DNA of 64,000 bases, taken from Bacteroidaceae bacterium (GTDB taxonomy: Bacteria; Bacteroidota; Bacteroidia; Bacteroidales; Bacteroidaceae). This document shows positions 44,301-59,300 of the stretch, piece by piece. The DNA lies in contig JAFXTO010000017.1 of assembly GCA_017535725.1 (NCBI GenBank), forward strand, positions 1-64,000, read 5' to 3'. Position 1 is the first letter of the stretch; every line of letters begins with the position of its first letter. Both the position numbers and the translations under genes were made by a program. The notes below the pieces were generated by a model. It was not told the DNA's origin. It worked only from the letters and a program-made list of their open reading frames with translations, and did not search any database.

Positions 44301-47300
44301 GCATTATATGCATTGCACTCTTCCTGGGTGTACGTCACGGCAGCTGCTGTCTGCCTATACGTGAACTTGTCACCACTGGTGGCATTCTCTGTTTCCCAGA
44401 TAGGATTGCCGCTGTTGTCCCATCGTGCTATCCACCGGCCCGTACCTATTTCTATAGAGGTGTTACCCTGGACATCAGCCAAGTTACCACCACCATAGAT
44501 ATGGCCGATTTTACCGATGGCCAGTTCGGCATCAACCGTACTGCTTGGTACATTGGTTACTTCATAGGTGTAAGTGCCATAACTATCGTTTATGGTGTGG
44601 GGGCCCTTCTCGTAATTCATGGTGCCACCCGTTCCTGTCGGAGGCTTAGCAACATAATCTCGAGTTATGATACCTGGCTCCATATTCACATTGATGTACG
44701 GGCTGCCAACCACGAGAGCTTCATAGCCACCGCCATAGATGGTGCCTATTTCTGTAGCAGAGATTATATTGATTCGAGGATCATGCTTGGGGAAGCCATA
44801 GAGACCTTTTTCGATTAACTTATCCTTTTTTTGATTTTCCGTAGGATTGGCTCCTAATTCATCTAAGGCTGCTTTCAAGTCTGAATCATACTGTGCTTTG
44901 GTTCGAGGCAGATAAATGGTTTTTCCATTATCATCTGTTCGTCCACTATCGTAATAACCATAGATAGAATAGCCTGCCTGATAGCCGCCACCGTACAGTT
45001 CGCCGATGATAATGGGTCGGCAGCTACTCTCCTGAACATTGATAGTGATGGAACCATTGATTTTGCCTGCTCTATCGTTACCACCAAAGACTTTGCCGAA
45101 ATGACCATTGGTAATATTCAGCACCACATCACTATTCACATTGGAACCATAAGACGTTGGGAATAACTCAGCCGTATATTCGGTACACTCCATGGACAAG
45201 ACGGTTTGAGCATCGACTTCAGCGTTCTTTCCGGCGCCGTAGGACTTATCGACGACAACCGCACAGTCTGAAGTATTCTGATAGACCGACATGGCCAACG
45301 TACTGATGTTTCCTCTCTCGTTACTACCGCCGTATGCGTAGTGAATACGTCCACCAATGACATCGGTTTTGGCTTCACCTTCGCCGTACATATAGTAAGC
45401 TTGTCGGTATTCCTTGTTGGTGGCATTGCTGTTCTCAATGGCCTTATACGGATCGGCCTTCGAGCCAGAACCATGCGTGCCAACGCTATAGCCTGTTTCG
45501 CCGAATTTGACATAGTGCCTAAAGTTATCGTAACCCACGTTGGCACCTGGGTTCTCATACCAAACCGTATTTTCACCTTCCTGAATAGAATAGTTGTCCT
45601 TACCGTTACCGCCGCCGAACACCTCGTCTATCTCGTAGGCAGCATTGATGGTGAGGCTGGTGGCAGGCACAGGAGCAGCATTACCACCACCATACACCTG
45701 CTTGATGCTGGTCAGGTCACAACCATCGATAATCACCTCCGTACGTGCCGCTGCCTTGGTGGTCGGGTTATCAGAATGAGCATCCGTAGGATCATATTTG
45801 GCCAGGTCACCGCCACCATAGACGGCCAGAACATCGTACTTGCTCTCACCGATTAAGTCTATCAGGTTTGCAAGCGCTTGTTCTTTTGCTTTTTTTGTTG
45901 CATCATCAGTGCCACTGCCTGCCAAGATACCCATGTAAGTCGTATATGGAGTAGCGCTGGTATTTATACCCGCATCTGCAGCGAGATCGGACAGCTTCTT
46001 TCCATCGAAGGTATAAGTGCTATAATTGTCTATCGTATAATTGGAAACAAGATCGAATTTCTTGTATTTGTCACCAATCGTTGATGTTCTCTTATGCTGT
46101 GTAGCATGCACATGCACCTTCGCATGTCCCTTCGGCGTACCGTTCAGGTCGTTGCAACCAAAGATTTTCTGCACGCTACAACCCTTCGACGTACTGGGCA
46201 CCACGGTGATGGTACCGTCGGCTGCCGTCGTACCGTTCAGCTCTACGGTGGTATTGCCACCTACGTCAGCAGCAATGCCGTCCATTGTGGCACCGTCGGT
46301 CCGAGTACCCTTACCGCCGCCATAGGCATCGTGGGCAATGCTACCGCCAGTGAGGTGAACCTCGGTATCCTGCTTCACGCGACCGACCTCGCCGCCACCA
46401 TAGACATTATCACCTATGGTGCCATCCTTGACATACAAGTAAGACCAGATGACGGTAGCATACTTGTCGGGATCGTAGCTCCCGTCCGAAGTGTCAAATG
46501 TAGGATTCGAAGCCAAGTATGCCTCGCCGGGGCCACGACTTGCAGCAAACACACTGCCGTCAATCTGGCCGCCATTGATGTCAACCCGAGAGTAGGACTT
46601 AGAACCATGACTGCGAGCCGGATTATCCTTAACTGCAGGATAATCTTTTGAAGTTGTATTGAACTCATCAAAGCCCTGCCCTGTATTTGGAGGACCGACA
46701 GAGGCCAAGGCACCGCCGCCATAGACGTTACGGGCAATAGTACCGCCATTCACCTCTACCCATGAGGTGCAGGTCACAGAACCGGAGGAGTTGTTAACAG
46801 CCATAATGGGGTTATCACTATCATCTTTCTTGCCTGTATCAAAGGTACCAATACCCGAACCGGCTCCGAAGACATTTCCGCTTCGGCCAGCGGCATCGAC
46901 ATCCTGACCAGTAATATTTCCTTTATAGATATGTACCTCAGTGCTATTGCGCACATGTCCGTCCTGACCGCCACCATAAATGGAGCCTTTGATGGTGGGG
47001 CCGGTAGCGTCTATATCCGATGACGAGGAACCACCGATATTGACGATGGACTTGTTGGTATAGCCGAGGAAGAAGTTGGGCACATACCTGTAGCGGGGTG
47101 AGCGCTTGCAGCTGGCTGCAGACCTACCACGGCTGCCACCGAAAACAGAGCCGTAGGGGATGCCGTCAGCATTGGTAGAAGCATCACCAAAGCCATCTGA
47201 ACCTACAGTACCACCATAGATGGTGACCGTGGTCTTACCGCTATTCTGGAACTCCCAAGCATAGTCCTTATTGTTGGTCCCAGATTCAGGTGATTCAGGA

Positions 47301-50300
47301 TTGAATGTGCTTGTCCACAGGTTGCCAGTGAGCGTCTCACCATAACCGGCGGTTGAGTAGTCATCAGCACCGCCGGAATAGTTGCCCTTACCCACAGAGG
47401 CCACATTGCCGCCACCATAAATGAACCAGCCCACAGAGCCGCCCTTCATGATGACTTCGGTGTTGCCATAGACCTTGCCGGCCGTCCAGCTGTAGGTAAG
47501 CTCGGACGATGCTTTGGGTTGACCTTCAGTGGCATTGTCGGGATCCCACAGCTTAGTCATGTATTTGCCTTCGCCCTTACCGCCACCAAAGACGCTGCGT
47601 GCAATCGTTCCTCGGTTGATGATGATCTTGGCATTTTCTTCGACGTGACCGTCCTCGCCGCCACCGTACACCGTACGTATTTGTGGGTTGTCAGAGCCGC
47701 CTTTTGTTCCAATCGTTACCTGAGTCTCGCGGACGTTGGCACAGAAGGCCTCCGTATAGCGTTGCTCAGTGATGTCATTTTCACCGCCTTTGTTGAAATC
47801 CACCTGGCCCTTGCCACCGCCATAGACGAATTGGCTCACAGTGCCACCTGCCACGTTCACCGTAGCAAGGCCACCTACAGCACTCGAATTAGGCTTGTTT
47901 GCCACATACGTGAACTCGTACGGCCAACTGAGGCCAAAGTCATAGAGTGTCTTTTTATCTTGGTCTTGAGCATCGTGCTTCTTGACAGTCAGATACTTGT
48001 AGCCAGTTACGCCCGTGTCATCACCCGTTCCCGTCTTAGAAGCCCGATAGTCAATAATACCCACGCTGGCCAGCTCACCGCCGCCATAGACGCTCTGACC
48101 CACGGTACCGCCGAAGACGCTGACCGTGGTGTTTCCACCCACCAAGCCAGCCCATTGCAACGGCGTATAGACATAATCAAGATCTTGCCATGCCGCCATT
48201 CCTTCACCCTTCCAATGGACGGTGACAAGAGTCGGTTCTGTCTTGTCACTACCATGGCCACTGCCATAGACACAGCCGTCAATCTGAGGAGCTGTGCTTG
48301 GACTATCAATGGTGGGCGTAGTACCAACGAGGGTGCCACCAATGGTGACGTAGGCATTTTCACGCACAGCACCGAACTCACCGCCACCATAGACATTGCG
48401 ATAGATATGTGTGGTGTTGCCAGTGATATTCACCTCTGAGGTCTTTGACTGTCCCAATTCTGGCCAGATGGGGTTCGTCGTTCCATCCAGAAGTTCGATA
48501 CGTCCCATACTGCCGCCGAAGACGTTGCCACTGTGAGCTATATCAAAGTAGCCCTTATCTTCTTCCGTACCCTCTATGCCGTTACCGATAGAACCACCAC
48601 TGATGTTGATCTTGATATGGCCATGGGTGGTGTCTTTTGCATCACCAACACTCTTTCCGTCGGGAAGATCATCACTTTCTATGTAGAAATCTTCCTGAAG
48701 CTGTCCATAATGCGGGCTTTCGGGATTGACGAAGAAGGTTCCCACCGAAGCCAGACGGCCGCCACCATAGATAGAGCCGAGCATGGTGCCACCCGTGATA
48801 TTCACGGTCACATTGCCACCCACGGAACCGGCTGTCAGCGCATCGCCAGAGAAGCCACGGCCACCACCGAAGATGTTACCATCTACGTAGGAGGTACCCC
48901 ATGTGCCAATCTTAGTGGATCCACCAATCGTCATTGTCACATCGCCCAGCACGTGGCCATCCTCACCGCCACCAAAGACGGAACCATAGATGATGCCACC
49001 ACTGACAGTCACATTCGTGCTGGCCACATTGGTCCAGGTGTTGAAGAGAACGCGCTGGTCGCCCTTACCGGCACCGAAGAGGTAGCAGGTGACGGGGTGA
49101 TCGTGAATCTGTTTCAAAGTGCGCGGCACACCGAGGGTTCCACCCACCATATTGACAGTACACTTGCCTTTCACATCAGTCATCTCGTTACCGCCATAGA
49201 TGCTGGTCAGGATATGTCCGCCGGTGATGTCCACAACCGTATTGCCACCCACGACACCTGCGTCAGGATTCCACTTACCCGATTTATAGGGGAAGTAGCC
49301 GGAACCGCCGCCGAAGACGTTGCCGTAGAACGTGTGACCGTCGTCACCCGTAGTATTGGAATATTTATCGTAAGGATCATGTTTCTTGTCAGCGGTGGCT
49401 GCTTTACCATAGTCCCAGCTGGCACATTCGGTAAAGTCAGAAGGATTCTCACCGTTCCACTGTGCTGTTGTATATCGTACATTCTTGCCTTTACCATTAC
49501 CAATCTGGCAATTGCCAGCTATCATCACATGGGTATCCTGACGCACATGACCATTCTCACTACCGCCATAGACGGAGCCCTTGATGAAGGCGTTGCCGGC
49601 AATGGTCACATCGGTTGTTTCGGTAATACCAAGTGTCTTGATATACTTCAGATAAGCCGTTTCCTTGTCATCTCCAGCATAGCTTTCCCACAGATATTGA
49701 CCAGAATTATTCATGTAATAGCGTCCAGCACCCTCTGGGCCAACACCCTCGTAAGGAAGGACACCTTTACCTCCGGCAAAGACGTTGCCATCGAAAGTTG
49801 GCATAGTCATATTGTTGGGACCAATCTCAGCATAACCCTGGATGACGACGGTACTCTTACCACCGCACTTCAATCCATATGGCATACCGATTTCCACACC
49901 ATGTGTATCATCCGTAGCAATCCAATAACGACCCAGCGATGCCAACTTTCCAGCACCATAAACACTATGTCCTACCTTGGCATCACCCTGAATGGTGACC
50001 GTACTGTTACCACGTACCAGACCCGAGTAACCGTGAGTAGGCACACCCTGACCGGCACCAAAGACATAGCCACCGATAACGGGGGATTTCGCGTTTGCTG
50101 CCGCGCCATCTCCGAATCCGATGGTTACCTTCGTATTGCGCTCTACACGGCCAACCTCACCACCGCCATAGACATTACCGCCTGCTGTAAGATTACCGCT
50201 GTTATCGAAAGTACCTATTGTACCATGGCCAATGTTCACTGTCGTTCCACCTTCTTTTAAAGTATATGTTGCAGATTCGCCTTCGCCTGTAACAGTAGCG

Positions 50301-53300
50301 CCATCATCTACAACACCCACCATGGCCTTCTCGCACTGGAAAGAGTTTGCTATGCCCTTACCGCCACCGAACACATCACCGCCGATCTTGACATCGTTCA
50401 CACCAAAGGCTACTGCCTCGTATGTTCCAGGGGTCGCGGATTCCTTTGCACAGATATTTACATAGGTATTGCCCTTCACGTCGGCCAGGTTACCACCACC
50501 ATAGACGTTGCCGGTGATATTGGCACCAAGGACATCATTTTTGTCTTCGTACGAAACAGTGCGGGCTACTTGTTGGCCTTCTACTTCATCATATATTAGC
50601 TTGCCTTCATTATCATACACAAAGCGATTACTTGCATCAATAAATTTACCATTTCCATCTCGACGTAGAATTTTAACTGATTTCTCCGTTCCGATATTGA
50701 CAATCGCATCGCCAATAACATTACCTTCGTTGCCACCACCAAAGATATAGCCAATGGTTCCGATAGCATCATTAATATATGTATGACCCTCTGTCACATG
50801 CACATTGGGAATGACATCTCCTGTATAGCTGGCAGGACGTAATAGTTCAGTATTTACCATCGAGCCCTTACGCATGTTGATGTTGACCTTCACATTACCC
50901 TTCACGTCTGATTTCAAACCGCCACCATAAATGTTGTCTATGCGGGTAGCGGACTTGATGTTTATCGTGATAGAACCCGGGGTAGTGATTTCGGTGCCAT
51001 CAGCCTTAATGCCGGGATAAGCTGCCTCGTTACCGCCGCCGATGAGATTATGGATGATAATAGGCTTACAGGCATCGGTCTCCTCAATGTCGATAGTGAT
51101 GTTACCACCTATACTTCCTCGTGCGTCGTTACCGCCGAACACATTTGTATAGAAACCGCTGGTGATGGTCATGTTCACATTACCAGAGATATGCGCATTA
51201 TAGGAGCCGCCATGCACAAACTGTACGGCATCTGCAGTACCGCAACCCGACAAAATATAATTCACATCTCCAGTGACGTTGCCCTCATTGCCAGCACCGA
51301 ATATGCGGGTAATACTCAAATCACATTCTGCCGTTTCGCCTTCTTGGGCTCCTTTCGTAATCTGTGGATCGCCGAGTACGTCGCCCTTCGCGTCACTACC
51401 GCCAAAAAGGTCACCAATTCTGCCGCCGCGAGCAACGATTTTTGAATTACCGTGAATCATGGCACCGGCATTAGCCAGCCATGTGCCGGCACTGTTTCTG
51501 ACGGGCATACTGCCGTTACCGCCGGCAAAGGCATAACCGATGTCAAATGCACCTTCTATGGTAACATCGGTGGTAGGTACGGAAGCAGAGTTGCCGCCGC
51601 CATAGACTTTCTCTATACTGGTGTCCGAACAGCCATGAATAATAACCTTCGTAACCTTGTCCGCAGCGGGCAGGTAACTTGCCATGTTTCCGCCGCCATA
51701 GACAGCCTGGACTTCATAGTCACCAAGGGCGTGAGCTCCGCCGTCTTCTCGCTTGGTGCCCCAAATCTCCACCGTCACATTGCCCTTTGGCGTGCCGTTG
51801 AAGTTATTGGCACCAAAGATACTTCCTGTGGTGGGAACAGTAGGATAGTTCTTTCCACCGACAACAATGTTTTGCGCAATCTCACGCGTGAAGGCTGCAC
51901 CTGTGCCGCTGTAAGTGGTCTTGTCTTCGGAATTGTTTACTCTGACAGAAACGTCGCCATAGACAAACACTGGTGTTTCGGTGTTACCCAAGCCGCCGCC
52001 AAAGGCATTACCAATCTTACCTCCAACAAGAGTGACTGTGGTGGTGTTGCTGGCAGAAGTCTTTCCATCAGCCCATGCTGTCTCAAAGATTTTGTAATAC
52101 TTTGCGCCTTCTTCGGCCTTTGCATCAGGCGTTGATACTAAGGTATATGTGTCACCAACCTCTTTATAGAGTCCGGTTACAACTGTTTCGTTAGCAGTAA
52201 TTTTTGTAATCTGCTCATACGTCTTGACGAGTTTTGATACGTCCCAGTTCGCCGTATTGGTATTGGCCAGTGCACCGCCGCCATAGACATTATTGGTAAT
52301 GGTACCCCCCGACACTATGACATTCACGCTGCCTGTGACATCAGCCTGACTACCGCCACCATAAACATCGTTGCGAATCACTGATGTGCCAGAGATGGTG
52401 ACAGAGGTATTACCTGTCACAACAGCAGTTGAACCGAGACCGCCGCCATAAACATTATTAACAAAACCTCCAGACACGGCAACAGTCGGATTGCCAGTGT
52501 AAGCGGCGAGGTTACCGCCGCCAAAGACACGGCTGATGGCACTTCCGTTTTCAACGGCTACAGTACCTTCGATGTTCACTGCCACCGTCTGTTTCGGAGC
52601 ACCATAGAGGTTGTTGCACCCAAAGACATTCGCTGCCTTACCATTCGATACCGTCACCGTAACAGGACCGTTCACATCGGCCTCGACAGCTGCAACAGCA
52701 TCAACTGCTGCAACAGCGGGAGTCGTTAATGTAAAGTAATTGGTGCCGTCAGCAACTTCAGTGCCGTTTGATTTGAATTCACCTGCGCCGGTATTTGAAG
52801 TATAATACGTTTCACCATCTGTTAAAGTAGTGCCATTGGCAACGGCAGTATAAACAGCAGGTGAACCTGCACTTCCTGCTACACCCAGTTGTCCCAGACC
52901 GCCGCCATAGAGGTTGCCAAGGATGGTGCAGCCATCTCCGGCGCCATTCATGGTAACAGTGGTGGTATAGGTCTTTTTGGTCTCATTGTCCTTATCATAT
53001 TGCGTATTGGTCTTGGCCAGCGCACCACCGCCATAGACATCGTGATTCACTGTACCACCATTCAGCGTAACTTCCACTTTGCCATGAACAACACCAGCCT
53101 TGCCACCGCCATAGAGGCTACCTTTGACAGTACCCTTGGTCAGCGTGACCGAGGTACTGGTGACAGAGGAGTAGTTGTCGGCTACATCAGTGGCTGGAAT
53201 AAGGTTACGTCCTAACAAATCCAGCTCACCGCGGGCTGCACCATAGACGTTACCATCGTCATGGAGGCCATCAACACCGATGGCACCATTGGTATTGATG

Positions 53301-56300
53301 ATGACGGAGGTGCTGCCCAGGACCTTACCCATGGAGCCGGCACCATAGACATTGTTAGCGATATTACCGCCATTGATGGTGATGGAAGTGTTGCCACGGA
53401 CAATACCTGCATTAGGATTGTAATAGTTTCCATGGCCATCGTGAGTTTCTTCACCCGTGGAATAATACTTGTCCGTACCGCAACCGGCACCATAGACATT
53501 GCCGCGATATGCATAGTATTCGGCTGGATTACCGACCTTACCGCTGTACATGATTACAGAGGCATCATGATAGACATGACCGTTCTCACCGCCACCGTAG
53601 AGTGAACCGTGGAGGGTGGGACCGGTTGCAGAACCGTTCGTACCAATGGTAACCTCAGTGTCATGAACCCATGCCAACTTGTCTTGAATAGACTCAGGAT
53701 CATCAATATCACCTCGTGAGGAACCGAATACCATACCATTATTATGGCCGTCAATACCGATGGTACCGCCAGTAATGGTGATGGTTGCTTTACCTTTATC
53801 GTCCGTCCAGTTAACTGGGAAGCCAGCTGAAGGCACGGAGTACGTGTCCTTGTTATCATCCGTAGAGAGGTCGAAGGTACCTACGCAAGCCAATGCACCA
53901 CCACCATATATATTATGGTATATGGTCGGTGAACTCAGGACATCACCAGCTGCCTTGCCGGCGGTTGGATGCGCCTCCACCCAAGTAGCGTCAGCTACTG
54001 TGTTCTCAATCGTGATGTATGTATTACCTTTGACAAGTCCGAAGCCGACACCTGAAGCGCTACCGAGGCCGGCACCATAGACGTTGCCAAACTCGGCACC
54101 GCCGTAGTACTTATATTCTCCCGGCGTCGCAGTCTCTTCTCTATCCTTACCGATAGTACCGCCGCGCACGGTGATATGGGTATCGCCACTGACCTGCGAC
54201 AGCTCACCGCCGCCATAGACGCTCTTGGTGATAGATGCTTTTTCAATAATAATTGTGGTATTGCCGGTGACCATTGCCACATCGACATCGGTGGCCGTTG
54301 TAGCCTGGCCCTTGCCAGCACCAAATACATTGCCGGTGATAATGGCGGGCTGTACGTCCGTCTGTACGCGATCGGCTACAGGAATCTCTGCGCCCATGCT
54401 GGTTCTGTGCGCCATCTTCTCCACCGTTCCAATGTTCACAGCTGTGCTGCCATCTACATTGGCCAACTTACCGCCGCCATAGACATTGGAAATGGTACCC
54501 ACCGCCTTGCTGTCATTCACTCCATCGTTGTCACTATCCACATCCGCGGCATACTTACCGGGAATCATGTTGATGTTCACCGTGGGACTGCCATACATGA
54601 TGGCACCCGCACCGAGGCCGCCACCAAAGGCACCGCCCAAATCGCTGCCCGAGGTCTTACCTATGCGGGTACAGGATACCACATTCAATATGGGGTCGGC
54701 GTAGGGGAGCCCTTCGGCAGTCTTATCCTCTGCCGACAATGCGTCATAATCCGCCTTGGTTCTTGCCGTTCCATCATTCTTATAACCATAAATAGAGTAC
54801 GCTGCCTGGTTACCGCCGAGGTAGAGGTTATCAATCTCCAAGGGGTCGCAACCCGTCTCTTCGATGGTCAGTGTGATGGGGCCTTGGATGGTACCGCTCT
54901 GGTCGTTACCACCGAAGACGCCTTCGAACGAGCCACTGGTCACCACAAGGTCGATACCGCCTTTCACATTGGCTTTTCTTGCGCCGCCATAGACATTTAC
55001 CATGTTGTGCACACAACCCAGAATCAGCGTCACACTACCGTCCTGTTCTGCCTCATTACCTGCACCGTAAATCTCCTTGATGTCACGCACTGTGCAGCAG
55101 TCGTATGAGCTATATGTGGTACCAATCTCCGGCATGAGGATCGATGTTCCTCCGCGCACGTTACCCTTGGTGTTACTGCCGCCGAAGACGTAGTGGGCAT
55201 GACAGCCCACGAGTTTCGTCACAGCCTTACCGGAGCCGTAGGGCGTAGCGCCGTTGTTATAGAAACCGATGTTGGCACCCGGATTGCTGAAGGCTGGTGT
55301 GCTCTTACCGTTACCACCACCGAATACATAGTCGATGATATAGCTACCCAAGATCGTCACATCGGCAGCCGGTACGGCAGCAGCATTACCACCACCATAG
55401 ACATATTCTATACTGGTCTTGTCGCAACCCTCGATAATCACCTCAGCACAAGCCTTATTCTTCTTCTCGAGTTGGGTAGCATAATCATCATCACTAGGAT
55501 CAGGCAGCGTGATTGTAGCATCCGTCGGGATATAGTCGGCCTGGTTACCGCCGCCATAGACAGCAGACACGTCGTAAGTAGTACGGTCGTCACGGGGCGT
55601 AGAACTATTGCTCTTCAGATTATCTTTCTCTGAATCGACATTCACTGTCTTCTTCACATGCACCGTCACATGTCCCTTCGGGGTACCGTTCAGGTTGTTG
55701 GCACCGAAAATCTGGCCGGTGAGCGGTGTCTCGTTACCGTCGTACTTAAGCTTCGCACCATCGAGGAGCACCTTGACATCACCACCCACAATAGCAGCAA
55801 CAGCTGTCTCTGCATCAGAAGCTGGAATCTTGGTCTTTTGTTCTGTAGTTAATACTGCAAATTGTTCTGCTGTCAGCTCTGTTCCTTTTGCAGTATTGTA
55901 CTCCGTAACATTTTCATATAAAACTAAAGCTTGTGCGCCCTTTTCCTTCCGGCCCAGACCGCCGCCAAAGACATTACCGTTAATAGTACCTTTTATCAGT
56001 TTGACATCTGTGTTAGCTTCTGCCGGGGGATTGATTAATGCATTGACATTGGTATTACCCAGCGCACCGCCACCATAGACATGGCCGTTGATGGTGGCAC
56101 CGTCACCTGCCTGACCCGAAAGTCCAATATTCACCTCCACAGAGCCTTTCACCTGCGTAGGCTCACCAAAGCCGCCACCAAAGACGGCATTCGGAATGGG
56201 GTCAGCGAGAGGTGTTGGACCCACCGTACCACCGGTAATCGTCACCTTGGTATCTTTCTCCAGCACACCATTGACGTTGGCACCGCCATACATGGCTGTA

Positions 56301-59300
56301 CTCACCGTACCGCCTTCCATTGTGACGGTGGTAGAACCGAAGTTCTTCGCCACGATATCCTTGGCAGGGTCTTCATCATCACGACCCAGACCGCCGCCGA
56401 AGACGCTACCGTTCACATTACCATTGTAGATATTGACCGCTGTGGTCTTATTACCGTCTGTTGCTGCGATGTCGGTGGGATCGCTCTCATAAGTAGCTCC
56501 CTTGGTTGCGTTCACATTACCCAAAGCTGAGCCGCCATAGACGCTACCCTGGATAGCGGGTGTACCGGTACGACCGCTGTCCGTTCCATCCAGATTGAAG
56601 CTCTTGCCGATATGTACGGCCACGTTGCCGGCGACCGTCGTTCCGGCACCCTTACCGCCACCATAGACATCACCGCTACTATAGTTTTCTTTCGCAACGC
56701 TTGCATCTTTTGCATACCCGACAGTTCCACCCGTCAGCATCACCACAGCATCTCCACCCACATCGGCCGTGTTACCACCACCGAAGACGTTCAGGATACC
56801 ATTCCCTGCTGCCGTAGCCGTAGCCTGGATATCGATTCTGGTATTGCCGTTCACGGCCGACTCATCGCCACCGCCGAACACACCGCCGGTCTGTGCACCG
56901 GTGTCACTGCCGTCGGCTTCGAAGATCTTACCTTTAACCAGCGTGTTGCCCTTGATCGTCAGGTCTGTTTCATCTACCTGACCGAGAGCAGTCAAATCCA
57001 CATCGGTATAGAGGTAATTCTTTCCGTCGACAGTAGCCATTCCGTCAGCGCCATTCGCAGGCAGATTCGCAACCTGCTTCCATTCATAGACATCTGTTCC
57101 CGACAATGTGGCAGGTTCGAACATACCAGACGTTCTATTAATGTTAGGTGTCTGCGTAAAGCAAGGGGCTTTTCTGACGAGGACCTTCGGCAGTGTGGCA
57201 GAATAACCACCGCCAAACACGTTACCATCCACTGTGCAATCGTCAAGCACCGACGTGGCCTTACCAGCCACCTTTCCCAGGCTGCCGCCGCCATAGAAAT
57301 TCTCTGTGACATGACAACTCTTCAACGAGGAAGTCACATCGTTGCACGTGGCCAACGTGAATGAAGCAAACTTCACGAAGAAGCGACCACCCGTGTTACC
57401 TTTACTCCATATAAAGAACTCATAGTCCATATCGGTGGCCACACCAGGACCTTTCTTACCATATTGGGCATCAGTACCACCGCCACCTTTTGAGTTGGTC
57501 GTCGCACCGTCAAAGTATTTTCCACGATCGGTAGTGTAATGGCCTTGAAGAGTAGTGCTCCAGGCTGGTGTCGTATTATCGTAGTACTTCTTTCGGGAAT
57601 AAGAGGTTCCACCATAGCCGCCACCAAAGAACTTAGTAAACGTACAGCCTTCCGCATTGGTTGTTACAGTCTTGCCAGTTTGCATGTCACCGAACTTAGG
57701 ACCGCCGCAATAAATACCCACATGGCTGTTGAAAATATCAACGCGGACATCGCCCGTGATAGGTCTGGCTGCATTCACACCACCGCCAAAGAAGTTTTCG
57801 ATATCGGCATCGTAGATTAACCAACGAACGTCACCGTTGATGGCTTCCTGGGAGGCACCTGCAGCCTCCACGAAGTGACCACCACTGATATAGCACTCGG
57901 CATTGTCGGTTGTCACCGCGGCATCCTGGTTATAGGTTCCCGTGAGGTAGAAACCGTCATAGTCGCCACCGGTTACAGACACGGGTGGATGAGGTGTCGA
58001 ATAGGCACCATCACTGTGTGTACCCAATCCGAATTCATGGAACCATGCGTTGCCTCCCACATGGATATATTGAGTGTGTCCATCCACTGGACAATTCTGA
58101 GTGGAAACGAACTGGTCGAACACGCCGCCAAGGAGAATAAGCGGCTTGTCTTGCATGTCATTGAAAACACCAGCAACATCGCCAGGTTTACCATAGCCCT
58201 TGTTCTCGTATTCAAACTGAGTGAAATAGATCAATGTGGTATTGGTAATCTCGAACCAGCCTTTGGTTCGGAAGATACTCACATTAGACAGATTAGTTGA
58301 ACCATTAGGCTTTTGAGCCTGAGCCGTACCCGGCACGTTCAGGAAATCGAAACGGATGGGACAAACGGCATAACGGTCGATATGGTGATTGATCAGACTA
58401 TAGTCCGGTTCATTGTCTTCGTCCAAGTCAATGGACATGATTGTCAGTTTCTTGCTACCATCGGTGGAAGGCGAAGTGTTCAGATGATAGTTGCCCACCA
58501 GCACCACGGCATTGTCATAGACCGTAGCTCCGCTGAGTGCATTCAGTGCATTGGTCATAGATGTATGTACCGTTTGATCTGTACCGCCTATATTTATCTT
58601 TCCGTTATTGAATGTCTTGGGTAACTGGGAAACGCTTTGAGCACCATAGCCACTATTATACACCACATCCAAACGTTCGTCTGCGAGGAAGGCGGCTGTG
58701 CCCCAATACGGTTCAATGGTGATAGAGGTCACCCCATAAGGCACATCGAAGTAGGCACCCTGCGAGAAGATACGGCCACTCGTACCAAACAAATCCTTAT
58801 CGGTACTATTACGATCAGCGAAATTGTAACCGCCCCACTTGTCACCCGTGTCAAAATGAGCTGAGCCATCTTTAGACATACCTGTTATCTTCCAACCGGT
58901 CACCACTTTGCTATTTCCTTCAGAATCCGTCGTATAGTTACCCGTACCTACCTCATTGTAATAAGGCAACTGCACCTTGTCGTAATTGAAGTTGTAGTCA
59001 TCGAAGTCTTTATCGGTGCGAACAAGGGTTATTGACGACTTACCCGCCTTGATGGCAGCACCAGTCGGACCACCAGTACCTACACTGATATTCACGGTCA
59101 AATCACCAATCTTACGACCTTTGTTACGGTTCTCCTCTGTGTTGGTGATGGATGCACGAGTGACATTTTCACCCGTTTCCGCATCAAAAGTATTAATGGG
59201 GTCATAGTTGATGATAGACGGATAGGAGTCTTGTGACTTCAAGATTGGATAAGGTGCAGCTGTCTTGTCCAGCACCCACTTGGCCATCTCGTTATCCTTG

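Noticed and set aside
48533..50260. Plus-strand 575-codon open frame opposite the giant gene
   Set aside because: It is the antisense of the repetitive minus-strand gene. Its composition mirrors the repeats, and no start signals or family motifs are seen. Many similar plus-strand frames between 38.3 and 63.8 kb were dropped for the same reason.
38312..58000. CRISPR-like array within the giant gene
   Set aside because: The recurring CCGCCGCCATAGACATT-type DNA is the codon-level echo of GNVYGGG. Spacing is irregular and the frame is open throughout.
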